Assembly: GCA_007570785.1 (NCBI GenBank)
Contig: ML664183.1
Location: 21,533,322 to 21,597,321 of the forward strand
From: Antilocapra americana
Lineage: Eukaryota > Chordata > Mammalia > Artiodactyla > Antilocapridae
Length of the DNA stretch: 64,000 nt
Reading direction: 5' to 3'
Position numbers and translations under genes: made by a program. Shown here in pieces: positions 48,107 to 60,199 of the stretch. The notes beneath the pieces were generated by a model. It was not told where the DNA came from. It was given only the letters and a program-made list of their open reading frames with translations, and searched no databases. How positions within the stretch are numbered: position 1 is the first letter of the stretch; each line of letters begins with the position of its first letter.

Positions 48107-50551
48107 AGAGGGGGAAAAGTAGGCTTATTACAGATATGGCTCTTCTTGAATCAGTGTACTTGAAGAAGAGGAACTTAGGACCAGGATAGGTTTTGGGGTC
48201 CTCTTGATCTGTAATACAGATAAAGACCAACTGCTATAGTCAATGATTAATCAGTCATTGTATTTTTTTCAGATACCACTATTAATATGACAAGATACAA
48301 ATCTGTGGGACGTTGCCAACATTCTTTTGTGCTTTAATTTTGACAAAAAAGGATATATGAATAGATACTTGCCTCAAACATATTTCTATTTGCCACAATT
48401 CATATGAACTATATTGCTTAAGTAGTGTTTATTTTGGGCATTCAATACAATATTCCAAGTTCTAGAAGGGCACATAATAGACTCAACATTTTTTTTCCCT
48501 CAAAAATATATGCAGAGGTATGCGAGAAAAATTAGACCCACTTATTTTTGGTAAAAAAGAAAAAGAAAAAAAAATATGTGTTTTGATTATAAGTGGAAGA
48601 ATCCCATTTTGAAAAGGCACATATAAATAGTTAGCATCTCTTTGTGAAGAGTTACAAAAAATTGACCTTGGACAAGCTATAATACACTAAGACATTTTAA
48701 CATGACCATTCTTGACTAATTTCCTCTCCTGGACATGTAAAATATTTATATTCAGGCCCTTCTCTAATCCCTACCTGGAAACACCATCTGCCATTAATTT
48801 CTCAGAGAAATAGTAGGTCTCTCATTGAATATTCAGATAAGCAGATGCAGACTCAAGAGGATAAGGAGAGGGTACCCTTGAGGTAAGCAGGCTAAGGCTC
48901 ATGAAGAACTTTAGTTAGGAGTTTTGAATAAAACAGTTGGAGTTTATATAATGGATAGGAGGAAAGAAAGGTTCTATAAAAAATTCACAGGTGATTTTGT
49001 ATCCCTTTCATGGTATTGAAGGGAACATAATCATTATGAAATTACACATTAGTTATTATAGTATGTGCTTTAATTTTGATAGAACTGTATGGGGAGTAAT
49101 AATCTTGGGGTTATAATCTCTTTCAAACATATAAATATAGAGAAAAATGCATCTTTGTTGAAGGAGAACTGAATTATTTTGTGTTTTAGAAGCAACATAC
49201 TTTATCTCCTGAAGTATTGGTAGACAGTTACATAAGTAATCTCCTTTAATAAAATTGCTAATGTACATACAATTCCATAAAATGATAAAATATTTTAGCC
49301 AAGGTATCAACAATATTCTAAATAGGGACATATTATACGATGTTTCTACTTTATTTATAACATTAATGATTGAGATTTTAAGAAGTTAATTGTTTCTTTA
49401 AAAAAATATTAATCCAGTTAATTATGCAATCTTACAAAACTTAAGACTGTCTGAGAAACCCTATCATCAGACAGTAAAATGAAAGATATAGACTGAAAAA
49501 AACATACTGACCAAAGATGAAAGAGGAATATAGAGAAGCTACAAATCATAAAACCATAAACAGGAATATTTTTTCATTTCCCTAGCACTCTAAATAAAAT
49601 ATAGAACTAATCTTTCTTGGGTAACCACCGACACAGCAAAGATTCACAGCAAAAAGTTCATTTCTCTTTGGCTTTCTGTGTGGCAGACATACTATTTTCT
49701 AACCATTATTCATTATACCACTTGTATTTATAAGCATAATCTTGCCTTTATGCATGGTTCCCATTTGGATAACAGCACTAACAAACTAGACTTACTGGCA
49801 ACTAGTTTAGCCAAAAGATGTATCTAGCTAATGACTTCTATGAGAAGTCCCTTTGAACATAGTTGTTTTTGTATAAAAGAGAAGAGCTCAGTTGGCAGGA
49901 AGATTTTACCTTTCTGTTTATGCATCTCTTCAAATATAGAATTCACACATAAGACTTTATGTTCAGAAAGTGTCTTGTGAATCTGAGAAATAAAGTTATA
50001 CACTAACAGTGGGAGAACCAACAGGGGGGAATCTGGGTTCTCAATGGCCAACTACATTTAGGTGTCTGCTTGCTTAAAAAAGAACATAAAATTTCTCAGT
50101 TTAATGCCTGTAAATAGATTTCCGTTATAATGTTCTGTAACACAAAGGTAATTTGTAATAATACTTTTAACAGACCAATATTTTTTATTAAATTATACAT
50201 TAAAAATCTTGAGAAATAATCAATTATTAAAATATTTGTGTTAGGTAAGACATCAAAGAAGATATGTAAATTCTACTGAACACAATGAAAATTTAAAGAA
50301 ATGTAAAAACTACAAAAAGATACCCCAGTAATATGACATAATGGTCAACAGTATACTATGATTTCTGTATGTATTTTTGTTATAATGAAAGGATCATAAT
50401 CAACTGTTATTAAAATGAAGCCATATTTTTACTAAATTTTATGCTGCGTTTATAAGATGTATAAATATTCTATGTAATTTATCATTGGCTAAAAAAAGAA
50501 TTACAAATAAGCAATTATCCAAAGGAGTAAGAGTAGAGTACATATGTACTT
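48107..50551. other. Long unique AT-rich stretch
   Basis: 2.4 kb with no gene or repeat family recognised. Short A/T runs only. Confidence 0.55.
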
Positions 50552-50564
50552 TTAATAATTATAA

Positions 50565-52565
50565 TTCAGTTCAATTCAGTTGCTCAATTGTGTCTGACTC
50601 TTTGCAACCCCAGGGGCTACAGCACACCATGCTTCCCTGTCTAACACCAAGCTTGCTCATACACCGGAGCTTGTTCAAACTCATGTCCTTTGACTTGGTG
50701 ATGCCATCCAAACATCTTACACTATGCCGACCCCTTCTTCTGCCTTCAATCTTTCCCATCATCAGGGTCTTTTCTAATGAGTCAGTTATTCTCATCAGGA
50801 GGCCAAAGTATTGGAGTTTCAGCTTCAACATCAGTCATTCCAATGAACACCCAGGACTGATCTCTTTTAAGCTGACTGCTTTGCACTCCAAGGAATTCTG
50901 AAGAGTATTCTCCAACACCACAGTTCAAAAGCATCAATTATTCGGTGCTCAGCTTTTTTTATGAACAAACTCTCACATCCATACATGACTACTGGAAAAA
51001 CCATAGCTTTGACTAGACAGAACTTTGTTAGCAAAGTAATGTTTCTGCTTTTTAATATGCTGTCTAGGTTTGTCACAGTCTTTTTTCCAAAGAGCAAACA
51101 TCTTTTAATTTCATGGCTGCAGTCACCATCTGCTGAGATTTTAGAGGCCAAGAAAATAAAGTTTCTGTTGTTTCCCATATATTTGCCATGAAGTGGTGAG
51201 ACTGGATGCCATGATATTAGTTTTCTGAATGTTGAGTTTTAAGCCAGCTTTTTCACTCTTCCCTTTCATTTCCATCAAGAGGCTTTTTAGTTCGTTTTCA
51301 CTTTCTGCTGTATGGTGGTGTCATCTGCATATCTGACATTACTGATATTTCTCCTGGCAATTTTGATTCCAGCTTATGCATCATCCAGCTTGGCAATTTG
51401 CATGATGTACTCTGCATACAAGTTAAATAAGCAGAGTGAAAATATATCAGCCTTGACATATTCCTTTCCCAATTTGGAACCAGTCTTTTGTTCCATGTCT
51501 GGTTCTAACTGTTGTTTCTTGAACTGCATACAGATTTCTCAGGAGCCAGGTAAGGTGGTCTGGTATTCCCATCTCTTCAAGAATTTTCCAGTTTGTTATG
51601 ATTCACACAGACAAAGGAATTGGCATAGTCAATGAAGCAGAAGTAGATGTATTTTTTTTCTGGAATTCTCTTGCTTTTTCTATGATCTAATGGATGTTGG
51701 CAATTCAATCTCTGGTTCCTCTGACAATTCTAAATCCAGCTTGAACATCAGGAAGTTCTCAGTTCACACACTATTGAAGCTTAGCTTGGAAAATTTTGAA
51801 CATTGCTTTGCTAGTGTGTGAGATGAGTGCAATTGTGAGGTAGTTTGAACACTCTTTGGCATTGCCTTTCTTTGGGATTAAAATAAAAACTGAAATTTTC
51901 CAGTCCTGCAGCCACTGCTGAGTTTTCCAAATTCGCTGGCATATTGAGTACAGCACTTCCACAGCATCATCCTTCAGGATTTGAAATAGCTCAGTTGGAA
52001 TTCCATCACCTTCACTAGCTTTTTTTGTAGTGATGCTTCCTAAGGCCCACTTGACTTCACACTCCAGGATGTCTGACTCTAGGTGAGTGATCTCCCCATC
52101 ATAGTTTTCTGGGTCATTAAGGTTTTTTGCATAGTTCTGTGCATTTTTGCCACCTCTTTTTTAATATCTTATGCTTCTGTTAGGTCCATACACTTTCTGT
52201 CCTTTATTGTGTCCATCTTTGCATGAAATGTTCCCTTGGTATCTCTAACTTTCTTGAAGAGATCTCTAGTCTTTCCCATTCTATATTTTCCTTCTATTTC
52301 TTTGCATTGATCACTTAGGAAGGCTTTCTTATCTCTTCTTGCTTTCTTTGAAACTCTGCATTCAGATGGATATATCTTTTCTTCTCTCCTTTGCCTTTCA
52401 CGTCTCTTCTTTTCTTAGATATTTGTAAGGCCTACTCAAACAACCATTTGCCTTTTTGTATTTCTTTTTCTTGGGGATGGTTTTGATCATCACCTTCTGT
52501 ACAAGAATGTTACAAACTTCTGTCCATAGTCCTTCACACACTCTGTCTATCAGATATATTCCCTT
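50565..52565 (-). mobile_element. BovB LINE, 3' segment (2 kb)
   Basis: Antisense BovB from the 3' tail through the whole reverse transcriptase into the linker after the endonuclease (TCTGTCTATCAGATATATTCC). The YADD codons near 51320-51331 are intact, but frames at 50867-51178 and 51771-51962 show it is broken by stops and indels. It joins an inverted 5' segment near 52566. Confidence 0.95.
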
Positions 52566-53453
52566 GAATGACACTGAAAGATGAACTCCCCAGGTCAGTA
52601 GGTGCCCAATATGGTACTGGAGAACAGTGGAGAAATAACTCCAGAAATAATCAATAGACGGAGCCAAAGTGAAAACAATGCCCAGTTGTGGATGTGACTG
52701 GTGATGAAGTAAAGTCCAATGCTGTAAAGAATAATATTGTATAGGAACCTGGAATGTTAGGTCCATAAATTAAGGTAAATTGGAATGGTCAGACAGGAGA
52801 TGGCAAGAGTGAACACTATTTAGGAAATAGTGAACTAAAATTTACCAGAATGAGAGAATTTAATTCAGATGACTGTTATATCTACTACTGTGGTCAAGAA
52901 TCCCTTAGATGAAATGGAATAGCCCTCATAGTCAACAAAAGAGTGCAAAATGCAATACTTGGGTGCAATCTCAAAAATGACAGAATAGTCTCTGTTCATT
53001 TCCAAGGCAAGTCATTCAATATCACAGTAATGTGTTTGTGCTCCAACCACTAATTTCAAAGAAGATGAAGTTGAATGGTTCTAATAATGACCTATAAGAC
53101 TTTCCAGAACTAATGCCAAAAAAAAAAGAAAGAGATGTCTTTTTCATAGAGGACTGGAATGCAAAAGTAAGGGGTCAAGAGATACCTGGAGTAATAGGAA
53201 ACTTGGCCTTGGAGTACAAAATGAAGCAGAGCAAAGGCTGACATAGTTTTGTCAAGAGAACACACTTGACATTGCAAACACCCTCCTCCAACAACACAAG
53301 AGATGACACACATGGACATCACTAGATGGTCAATAGCAAAATCAGACTGATTATATTCTTTGCAGCCAAAGATAGAGAAGATCTATCCAGTCAGCCACAA
53401 GAAGACTGAGAGCTGACTGTACACCTCAGATCATGAACTCCTTATTGCAAATG
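52566..53453 (+). mobile_element. BovB LINE, inverted 5' segment
   Basis: Sense BovB from the 5' region (GACACTGAAAGATGAACTCC) through the endonuclease domain to CTCCTTATTGCAAAT. Together with 50565-52565 this gives nearly the full element. By comparison with 2223-2319, about 97 bp is missing between the two segments. The flanks TTAATAATTATAATT (50552-50566) and TTAAATATAATTA (53454-53466) are similar but not a clean duplication. Confidence 0.92.
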
Positions 53454-53466
53454 TTAAATATAATTA

Positions 53467-54474
53467 GAGGATGACAAAGACAGCATTTTACTAGGATTTT
53501 AAAGTCATTCTTCCAAGCAGCTTGAAGGGAAAAAAAAAGTCGAGGCAAAAAAAAAAAAAAAAAGATCCCTTTTAAAAAGCATTTATTTTGTTATCTTAAA
53601 AATCTTTCATCTTCAATAGTTTAAAGTAGCCATAAAGTAATAATATAAGATAATGTACTTATAATTAAGTCCTATATTAACTGTCTGTGAAGAATAATAT
53701 TTTAAATAATTTTTATTTTGAAAATAAAATTTATTTTTCTTTACTGAAAATTCAAATAGCAGTTCTAAAGTGATACTTAGAATTCAAAATATTCTATGAC
53801 AAATATGAGTCAAATAAGCATTAATACATTTTAAATATCAAACATTCCAATTATATTCACTTATTCCAGTAAAGTATGTAATGTTTAAAATCCTAACATT
53901 TTTCTCAGTGTCATTAATGCCTATATGTAAAATATATTTGGAAATCATTCAATCAGAGAATCTACAAATAGACTGAGCTAAGTATCTCTAATGAAATTAT
54001 TGGCATATTTCTGTCATAAAAATTGGACAAGATAAATGAAGTCACTTTTGAAATTAATCTACTCAAAAATACCAGCATAGCAACATTTTTTTAAAAAAGG
54101 AGAATTTAATTTCTGCATTTAGTAATTAAGGGGAAACTCATGCCACATAACATGTCTTCCATAGACAACTATAAAACAAGGAAAAAATGTTAAATGACTA
54201 TTTCTCAATGAAAGGCAAGAGGCAGCAGCAGCATATATTGTGAGCACTAAGAAAAGGAAAAGTGAGATGAGCCCTACAATAACCTTAAGGTTCTGCCTGA
54301 AGGTACATTCCAAAATGGGGCACAGGTAGAGTGCTCAAAGCACAGTGGAGAGAGTCTTAGTAAGTTGATGAAGTTAGGAATTAGGGTTCTCAGAGGAGGT
54401 GACTGAAATCTGCAGAAATAAGAGAGAAGGGAAGTACTCAAGGGTCAAGTTTGAAAATATGCATAAGCAAGACA
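53467..54474. other. Unique AT-rich sequence
   Basis: An A run of 18 lies at 53546-53563. Nothing else recognised. Confidence 0.5.
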
Positions 54475-54769
54475 CAAACTAGGAGAAAATTCTCTTAGCA
54501 CACATACCTGACCAAAGATTCCTATCAAGGTTACGTACACAACCAATTCGAATCAATAATAAAAAAGTAAGCAACTAGAAATGGGCTGGGGCTTACCACA
54601 AAAGAATACATATTAGAGACTAATAATCATGAAGAAGTGGTCAACATTTTTAGTCTTCAGGGAAATTCAAATTAAAAACATAATGAAATTACACTACACA
54701 GTCATTAGTATAGTTATAATTAAAAACACTGACCAAATTAATTTTCTGGCAGAGATACACAGCAAACTG
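54475..54769 (+). mobile_element. Old L1 fragment, first piece
   Basis: Sense: CACAAACTAGGAGAAAATTC, then GGGAAATTCAAATTAAAAAC and GAAATTACACTACACAGTC match ORF2 order. Interrupted by SINE pieces and continued at 54836 and 55232. Confidence 0.75.
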
Positions 54770-54835
54770 AACTCTCGACCTTTTTGCCCAATTCTGCAAC
54801 CTCATGGACTGTGGCCAACCAGGCTCCTCTGTCCT
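54770..54835 (-). mobile_element. Bov-A SINE fragment
   Basis: Only about 65 bp of the A body: CTCATGGACTGTGGCCAACC and AGGCTCCTCTGTCC. Both ends are lost. Confidence 0.75.
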
Positions 54836-55010
54836 GAATGCTCAGCTTTTTTATCTATTTGTCCTTTGCTTTCAATTTTTTCATATACTTCTAATGGCAA
54901 TATAGAACGATATGAACACTCTGGAAATCCAATCGTTTCTGTAAATGTAAACATACCTTATGACACAGCAATTCAAGAGAAAAAAAAAATTAGTCATCTA
55001 AAGGTTTATT
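54836..55010 (+). mobile_element. Old L1 fragment, second piece
   Basis: TGGCAATATAGAACGATATG and CATACCTTATGACACAGCAA match L1 sense sequence. Confidence 0.7.
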
Positions 55011-55220
55011 CAGACTTCCCTTGTAGCTTAGTCAGTAAATAATCTGCCTGCAATGCGGGAGACCAGGGTTTGATTCTGGGGTTGGGAAGATTCACTGGAG
55101 AAGGGAATGGCAACCCACTACAGTATTCTTGCCTGGAGAAACCCATGGAAGAGGAATCTGGCAGGCTATAGTTCACGGGATCGCAAGAGTCACATGACTT
55201 AGCGACTAAACCACCATCAC
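55011..55220 (+). mobile_element. Bov-tA SINE nested in L1
   Basis: Sense, full length. AAAGGTTTATT is repeated perfectly at 55000-55010 and 55221-55231. Confidence 0.95.
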
Positions 55221-55231
55221 AAAGGTTTATT

Positions 55232-55480
55232 TATGATTATTCCACATTTATGTGGAATAATATACAAGCATTTATAACACTCTCATACTGGAAAAACCAT
55301 AACATCAGTCAACCTGATTAATATAGAAATAAATTGTGGTATATTGATACAATGGAAATAACACACAGCAATAAAAAGGAAGGGATGACTGATACATGAA
55401 GCAAGATTAATGAACCTCAAAAATAGGCTGAGTGAGATATGTTAGACTCATATTAGTACATTTCAATCTAATACAGGAAA
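55232..55480 (+). mobile_element. Old L1 fragment, third piece
   Basis: AAATTGTGGTATATTGATAC, AGCAATAAAAAGGAAGGGAT and AATGAACCTCAAAAATAGGC follow the L1 ORF2/3' order. A perfect 11 bp hairpin lies at 55236-55261. Confidence 0.78.
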
Positions 55481-55792
55481 AATTTATTTAAGATGATGAG
55501 ATAGCTGGGAAGTGTTACCTGCAAGAGAAGAGGATTGACAAGGCAATGTTCTACCTATCTTGGTAATGCCGTGAGTTACACGGCTGATTCAATGATCAAA
55601 ACTGAAACGGTGTGGCAGCATTATTTCTACCAACGCATTTCAGTGACAGAAGACTACCCCATATTAAGCATTATACATTGTGAGATTTCAAAATGCTACT
55701 GTACCATTTTTTTCCTTATCTCAGTGGGTCTCCCTCAGAAGAATATGTATATTCTCCAGAAGATATATATACATACATACACACATAGATAA
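55481..55792. other. Unique sequence
   Basis: A short AT/ACAT-rich patch lies at 55763-55786. Nothing else recognised. Confidence 0.5.
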
Positions 55793-56549
55793 TAGCCTCC
55801 TTTATCCACAGGGGATAAATTTCAAGACTTCCAGTAGATACTTTGAAACTGTGCATAGTACCAAACACTATGATTATTGTGTTTTATTCCATACATACAT
55901 ACCTATGATATAGTTTGCAATAAATGGCTTAGGGATGTCTTGCTGAAGCTGTCTATAGCTCAATTCTTTCTGGCACAACCCTTCATTGTCAATCAGAGTA
56001 TGTTTTCTGTTTGTGATTTCCACTCACAAATGTAATGTCTTTTCCATTTTAACTAAGCATTCATCATGCACTGTGGCTATAACGTATGCATTTTGATATG
56101 TGACAGCAAAATAAACTTTTTTTTTTTTTTTCCTTCTTGAAGACTATCACCTTTTACTTAAGGAGAGAACTTCACTGCTGCTGTTTGGCATAAGTGAATT
56201 GCCAGTATCAGCACTCTTGTACTTGAGGGCATTAATAAGTAAACAAGTATACTTGAACACAAGCACTGCAATATCATGGCAGTTGATCCAAGAACCAAGA
56301 TGGCTACTAAGTGACTATAGGGTTGGTAGTATATACAGACTGGATTGGATGGACAAAGGAATGATTTACATTCCTAGACAGAAGGAGATATCATCATGCT
56401 ACCTAGAACAGTGCTCAATTTAAAACTTAGGAGCCGGTTGTTTCTGCAACTTTCCATTCTCTAGATTTCCATTTTCCACATCTCTAGAGTGTGATTGACT
56501 ATTAGTTACTGAAACCATGGAAACTTAAACCACAAATAAGGGGAGACTA
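55793..56549 (+). mobile_element. Tigger/MER44-type DNA transposon
   Basis: The left end TAGCCTCCTTTATCCACAGG and right end AACCACAAATAAGGGGAGAC are decayed inverted repeats. TAGTACCAAACACTATGA and CATACATACCTATGATATAG are typical internal blocks. About 757 bp, no transposase. An internal T run lies at 56118-56132. The strand label is arbitrary. Confidence 0.7.
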
Positions 56550-56600
56550 GTTCATATTGCTATCTATCTTAATGCAAATATTTAACCATTTGTATAGTTT

Positions 56601-56625
56601 TATATATATATATATATATATATAT
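56601..56625. repeat. (TA)n microsatellite
   Basis: About 12 TA units. Confidence 0.95.
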
Positions 56626-57344
56626 GTATCTGTCTGAATATGCAAAATTTAACTGTCACAAGAAGCTAAATTATACTAAAATTACTTTCTCTAAATATTT
56701 ATTAAAATGTATGTCATTAAATATCAAGAGACTAAAGATTAAATATGATCAGCATTTCAAAATATTTATAGTATTATCTCCAACAATTCTTTGAGAAAGT
56801 GAAAAGTAAAATTATTAACTAAACATTTATATATAAGTCTAAAGTTTGGTGATAGCAGTCAAATATATAACTCAATGGCTACATCAGTCTGGTCCCTGGG
56901 TGGTAATTAGTTGGAAGTCAATAGTTTTTAATTGAAGCTATAATTCTACAACTACCTGAAGGTTTGACTCTATCAGTCACATTTGCTCCAGATTCACCTG
57001 CAAGATATGGAAACTAAAAAAGGCAGAAATACACTCTTAAATCACACACTTTTTTTAAAAGTCTAAAATTATATGTTTTCAAAATTATGACCAACCTATG
57101 TTGTCATATCTACATATAAGAATGGAAAAATATTAAAATCAAAAGGATAGCTATAAAAGTCAAACTGTTTTTTTTTGGGAAAAACATTTAGAGCAGATTT
57201 ATAGATGGATATTTATCACAATACATTTTGTAATATAGTCTTTACTTTTAAAATATTTGTGGTTTTTAATTCTACATTGAAGCAAATATATAAACTTTTA
57301 TTCAAGTGTTTAGTGTATAACACTATAATAGTTTTGGGTAAATA
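56626..57344. other. Unique AT-rich sequence
   Basis: Nothing recognised. Confidence 0.5.
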
Positions 57345-57535
57345 ACATAATGATGCAATATTTATGGATATTGTGAAATGATCAACACAATAAGTCTAGT
57401 TAGCATTTGCCACTATACATAGTTGCAAAAACTGTATGTGTATGTAATGAAGACTTTTACAATCTACTCTCTTAGCAACTTTCAAATATGCAATACAATA
57501 TTATTAACTATAGTTACCATGTTGTATATTCCCCT
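57345..57535 (-). mobile_element. Old L1 3' UTR-type fragment
   Basis: GTGAAATGATCAACACAATA, TCTAGTTAGCATTTGCCAC and TTAGCAACTTTCAAATATGC resemble the L1M 3' UTR in antisense. Confidence 0.72.
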
Positions 57536-57537
57536 TC

Positions 57538-58524
57538 AAGGATCACAGTCTTGTCATAGTCAAAGGGTTTGTGTAATTCAATGAAGCTATGAGCCATGCC
57601 TTGCAAGACCACCCAAGATGGACAGGTCATAGTGAAGAATTGTAACAAAACATGGTCCACTGGAGGAGGAAATGGCAATGCACTCCAATATTCTTACCTG
57701 AGAATAGCACAGTATGAAAAGGCAAAAAGATATGATATTGGAAATTGAGCCCCCCAGGTTGGAAGGTGTCAAGTATGCTACTGGGAAAGACCAGAGGGCA
57801 ACTACTAATAACTCCGTAAAGAATGAAGCAAAAGCAGAAACACTTAGTTGTGGATGGGTCTGGTGGTCAAAGAAATGTCCACTGCTGTAAAGAACAATAT
57901 TGCACAGGAGCCTAGAATGTTAGGTCCATAAATGGAAGTAAACTGGACATGGTAAAGTAGGACGTGGCAATATTGAACGCTGACATTTTACTAATCAGTA
58001 AATGAGAAATGGACAGGAATGGGAAAATTTAATTTACATGACCATTATATCTACTACAGTGGGTCAGAATCCCTTAGAAGAAACAAAGTAGACCTCATAG
58101 TCAACAAGAGTTCAAAATGCAGTACTTAAGGTGAAATCTCAAAAATGACAGAATGATCTTAGTTTGTTTCCAAGACACACTGTTCAGTGTCACAGTAATC
58201 CAAGAGTATGCTCCAACCATTAATATCCAAGAAGCAGAAGCTGACCAGTTCTATGAGAAGAATTACAAAACTTTCTAGAACTAACACCAAAAATAGATGT
58301 ACTACTGGGGAAGTACATAGCAGATTGAAATTCAAAAGTAGGAAGTCAAGAGATACCTGAAATAGCAGAAATGTTTGGCCTTGAAGAACAAAATGAGGCC
58401 AGACAAAGGCTAACAGTTTTGTCAAGAGAACAAGTTAGTGGATATGTAAAGGAGAAAGGAGTCTGGCATGCTACAGTCCGAGGGGTTGCAAAAAGTTGGA
58501 CATGAATTAGTGACTGAACAATGA
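57538..58524 (+). mobile_element. BovB LINE with large internal deletion
   Basis: Sense. The first 0.9 kb is the BovB 5' region and endonuclease start (from AAGGATCACAGTCTTGTCAT to GTTTTGTCAAGAGAAC). Near 58445 it jumps directly to the last 75-80 bp of the element: CTGGCATGCTACAGTCC, then GGTTGCAAAAAGTTGG, then GTGACTGAACAATGAC. CAAGGATCACAG (57537-57548) and CAAGGACAACAG (58525-58536) may be the duplication, but the left copy is also BovB-like. Confidence 0.88.
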
Positions 58525-58536
58525 CAAGGACAACAG

Positions 58537-58833
58537 TGAATTATTCATTTTATAATTAGAAGTTAGTACCTTTAAGCTAATTTATTTCTTATTCCACATG
58601 TACTTAAATCCCACTTATAAACAAAATACGACATTTTAACAAACTTGGTCCAATTTGTCTACCAATGTTTCCAGTTAGATTATTGAATTCAATCACCTTA
58701 TTTTTTCTTGACACTTTCTCCTCTACTCCAAGTAACTATTCTTGTCTCCAATGATTTGTTAAGCACCTTCTCCATCTCTGGTCTACTTTACTTATGGGCA
58801 TTATTTGAATCACCATAGACAATGTAAATTACT
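58537..58833. other. Unique sequence
   Basis: Nothing recognised. Confidence 0.45.
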
Positions 58834-58844
58834 TTGGTCTAATG

Positions 58845-59052
58845 TTGTGCTTAGTCGCTTAGTCATGTCTAACTTTGTGACCCCATGGACTATAGCCCTC
58901 CAGGCTCCTCTGTCCGTGGGTATTGTCCAGCCATGATTACTGGAGTAGGTTGCCATATACTACCCCCCCAGGGGATCTTCCCAATCCAGGGATCAAACAG
59001 AGGTCTCCCACATTGCAGGTGGATTCTATACCAACAGCCACAAGGGAAGCCC
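58845..59052 (-). mobile_element. Bov-tA SINE with target duplication
   Basis: Antisense full-length copy. TTGGTCTAATG (58834-58844) and TTGGCCTAATG (59053-59063) match in 10 of 11 positions. Confidence 0.95.
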
Positions 59053-59063
59053 TTGGCCTAATG

Positions 59064-60027
59064 ATATGTAACACTTATTTATCTAAAATTTAAGGAAAAT
59101 AAAAAAGTATTGTAAGAATAAGAAAACAATTGAAAAGATGTCTACTAAATATATTTGAGAGAAAATTAACTACTGCTTTAGTTACATCATTTCAAATTAA
59201 ATGCATATTTTTCATTTAATATTTGTTATATGTTAATAAAGCCAAAAAAATGAAGAGGCTTTTTGGCAAAAAGAAAAGTTCTTTTGGAAAGCACATAAGA
59301 AACAATAGCTTATAATAAAGTTTATACCCAAGTTAAGTATATAGCATTCGAGGAAAAGCTCAATTCATTGCATTTTTTTTCCCTCTCATCATTTACACAC
59401 ACACACAAATGTCTTTTAAATCAATATTCTTATAAATCATTTGTGCTTGGGTATTCAAATGCTACAAATTAAGACTCATAGGTTGTTATCTGAAATATTG
59501 AGAAACTTCTAATAAAATATTTTTACATAATAGTAGAGCTTAAAGCAATCTTTTTATTATCAATTTAAGTGAAAATAAAATGAATTATAGAATTTAAAGA
59601 AAACATTTAGCAGATTATATGATTGATATGTCTATAATTTTTTAATAAACAGTTGTAATTTTCACCTCTTTGGCTTGCTATCAATTGAGGATAAATAATC
59701 CATGTCCTATTACTTCAACAAATAAATAATGAAGAGAAGTAAAATTAAGAATTTTCATGATAACTCTTACAGAGTAAAGTTTTGAGATTATGTTATATAT
59801 AACTGTATAACAGGAAAAATAAACAATAAAATATTAATTACAATAAAATGAATCAAGTATACAGATGTCAAATGTTTTATTTTCTTTAATTTTAAATACC
59901 ATGTAATTTTAAATAAAATAACTTTATGTTAGAGATAAAAAATATTTTATATTACGCTAGAAAATACAAAGTGCTAGAAAAAAGTTGTTTCTAGATGATG
60001 GAGACAGATTCAAATAAACTCATATAC
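59064..60027. other. Unique AT-rich sequence
   Basis: Only a short AC run at 59395-59405. Confidence 0.55.
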
Positions 60028-60151
60028 TTCCTCTTCCTTTCCTTGATCCTCTTTGTCTCCTTTGCCTAACCTCCTCCCTTTTTTCTTCATCTCTTTTTCC
60101 TTCTCATTTTCTTTTCCTTCTTACTTCTCCTTTTTTCTCTTTCTATGTCTG

Positions 60152-60194
<43 letters not shown>

Positions 60195-60199
60195 CCTTT
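60028..60199. repeat. Long pyrimidine tract with (TC)n
   Basis: About 170 bp almost entirely C and T on the plus strand, including about 19 uninterrupted TC units at 60155-60192. The Ser/Phe-rich frame across it is low complexity, not a gene. Confidence 0.93.
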
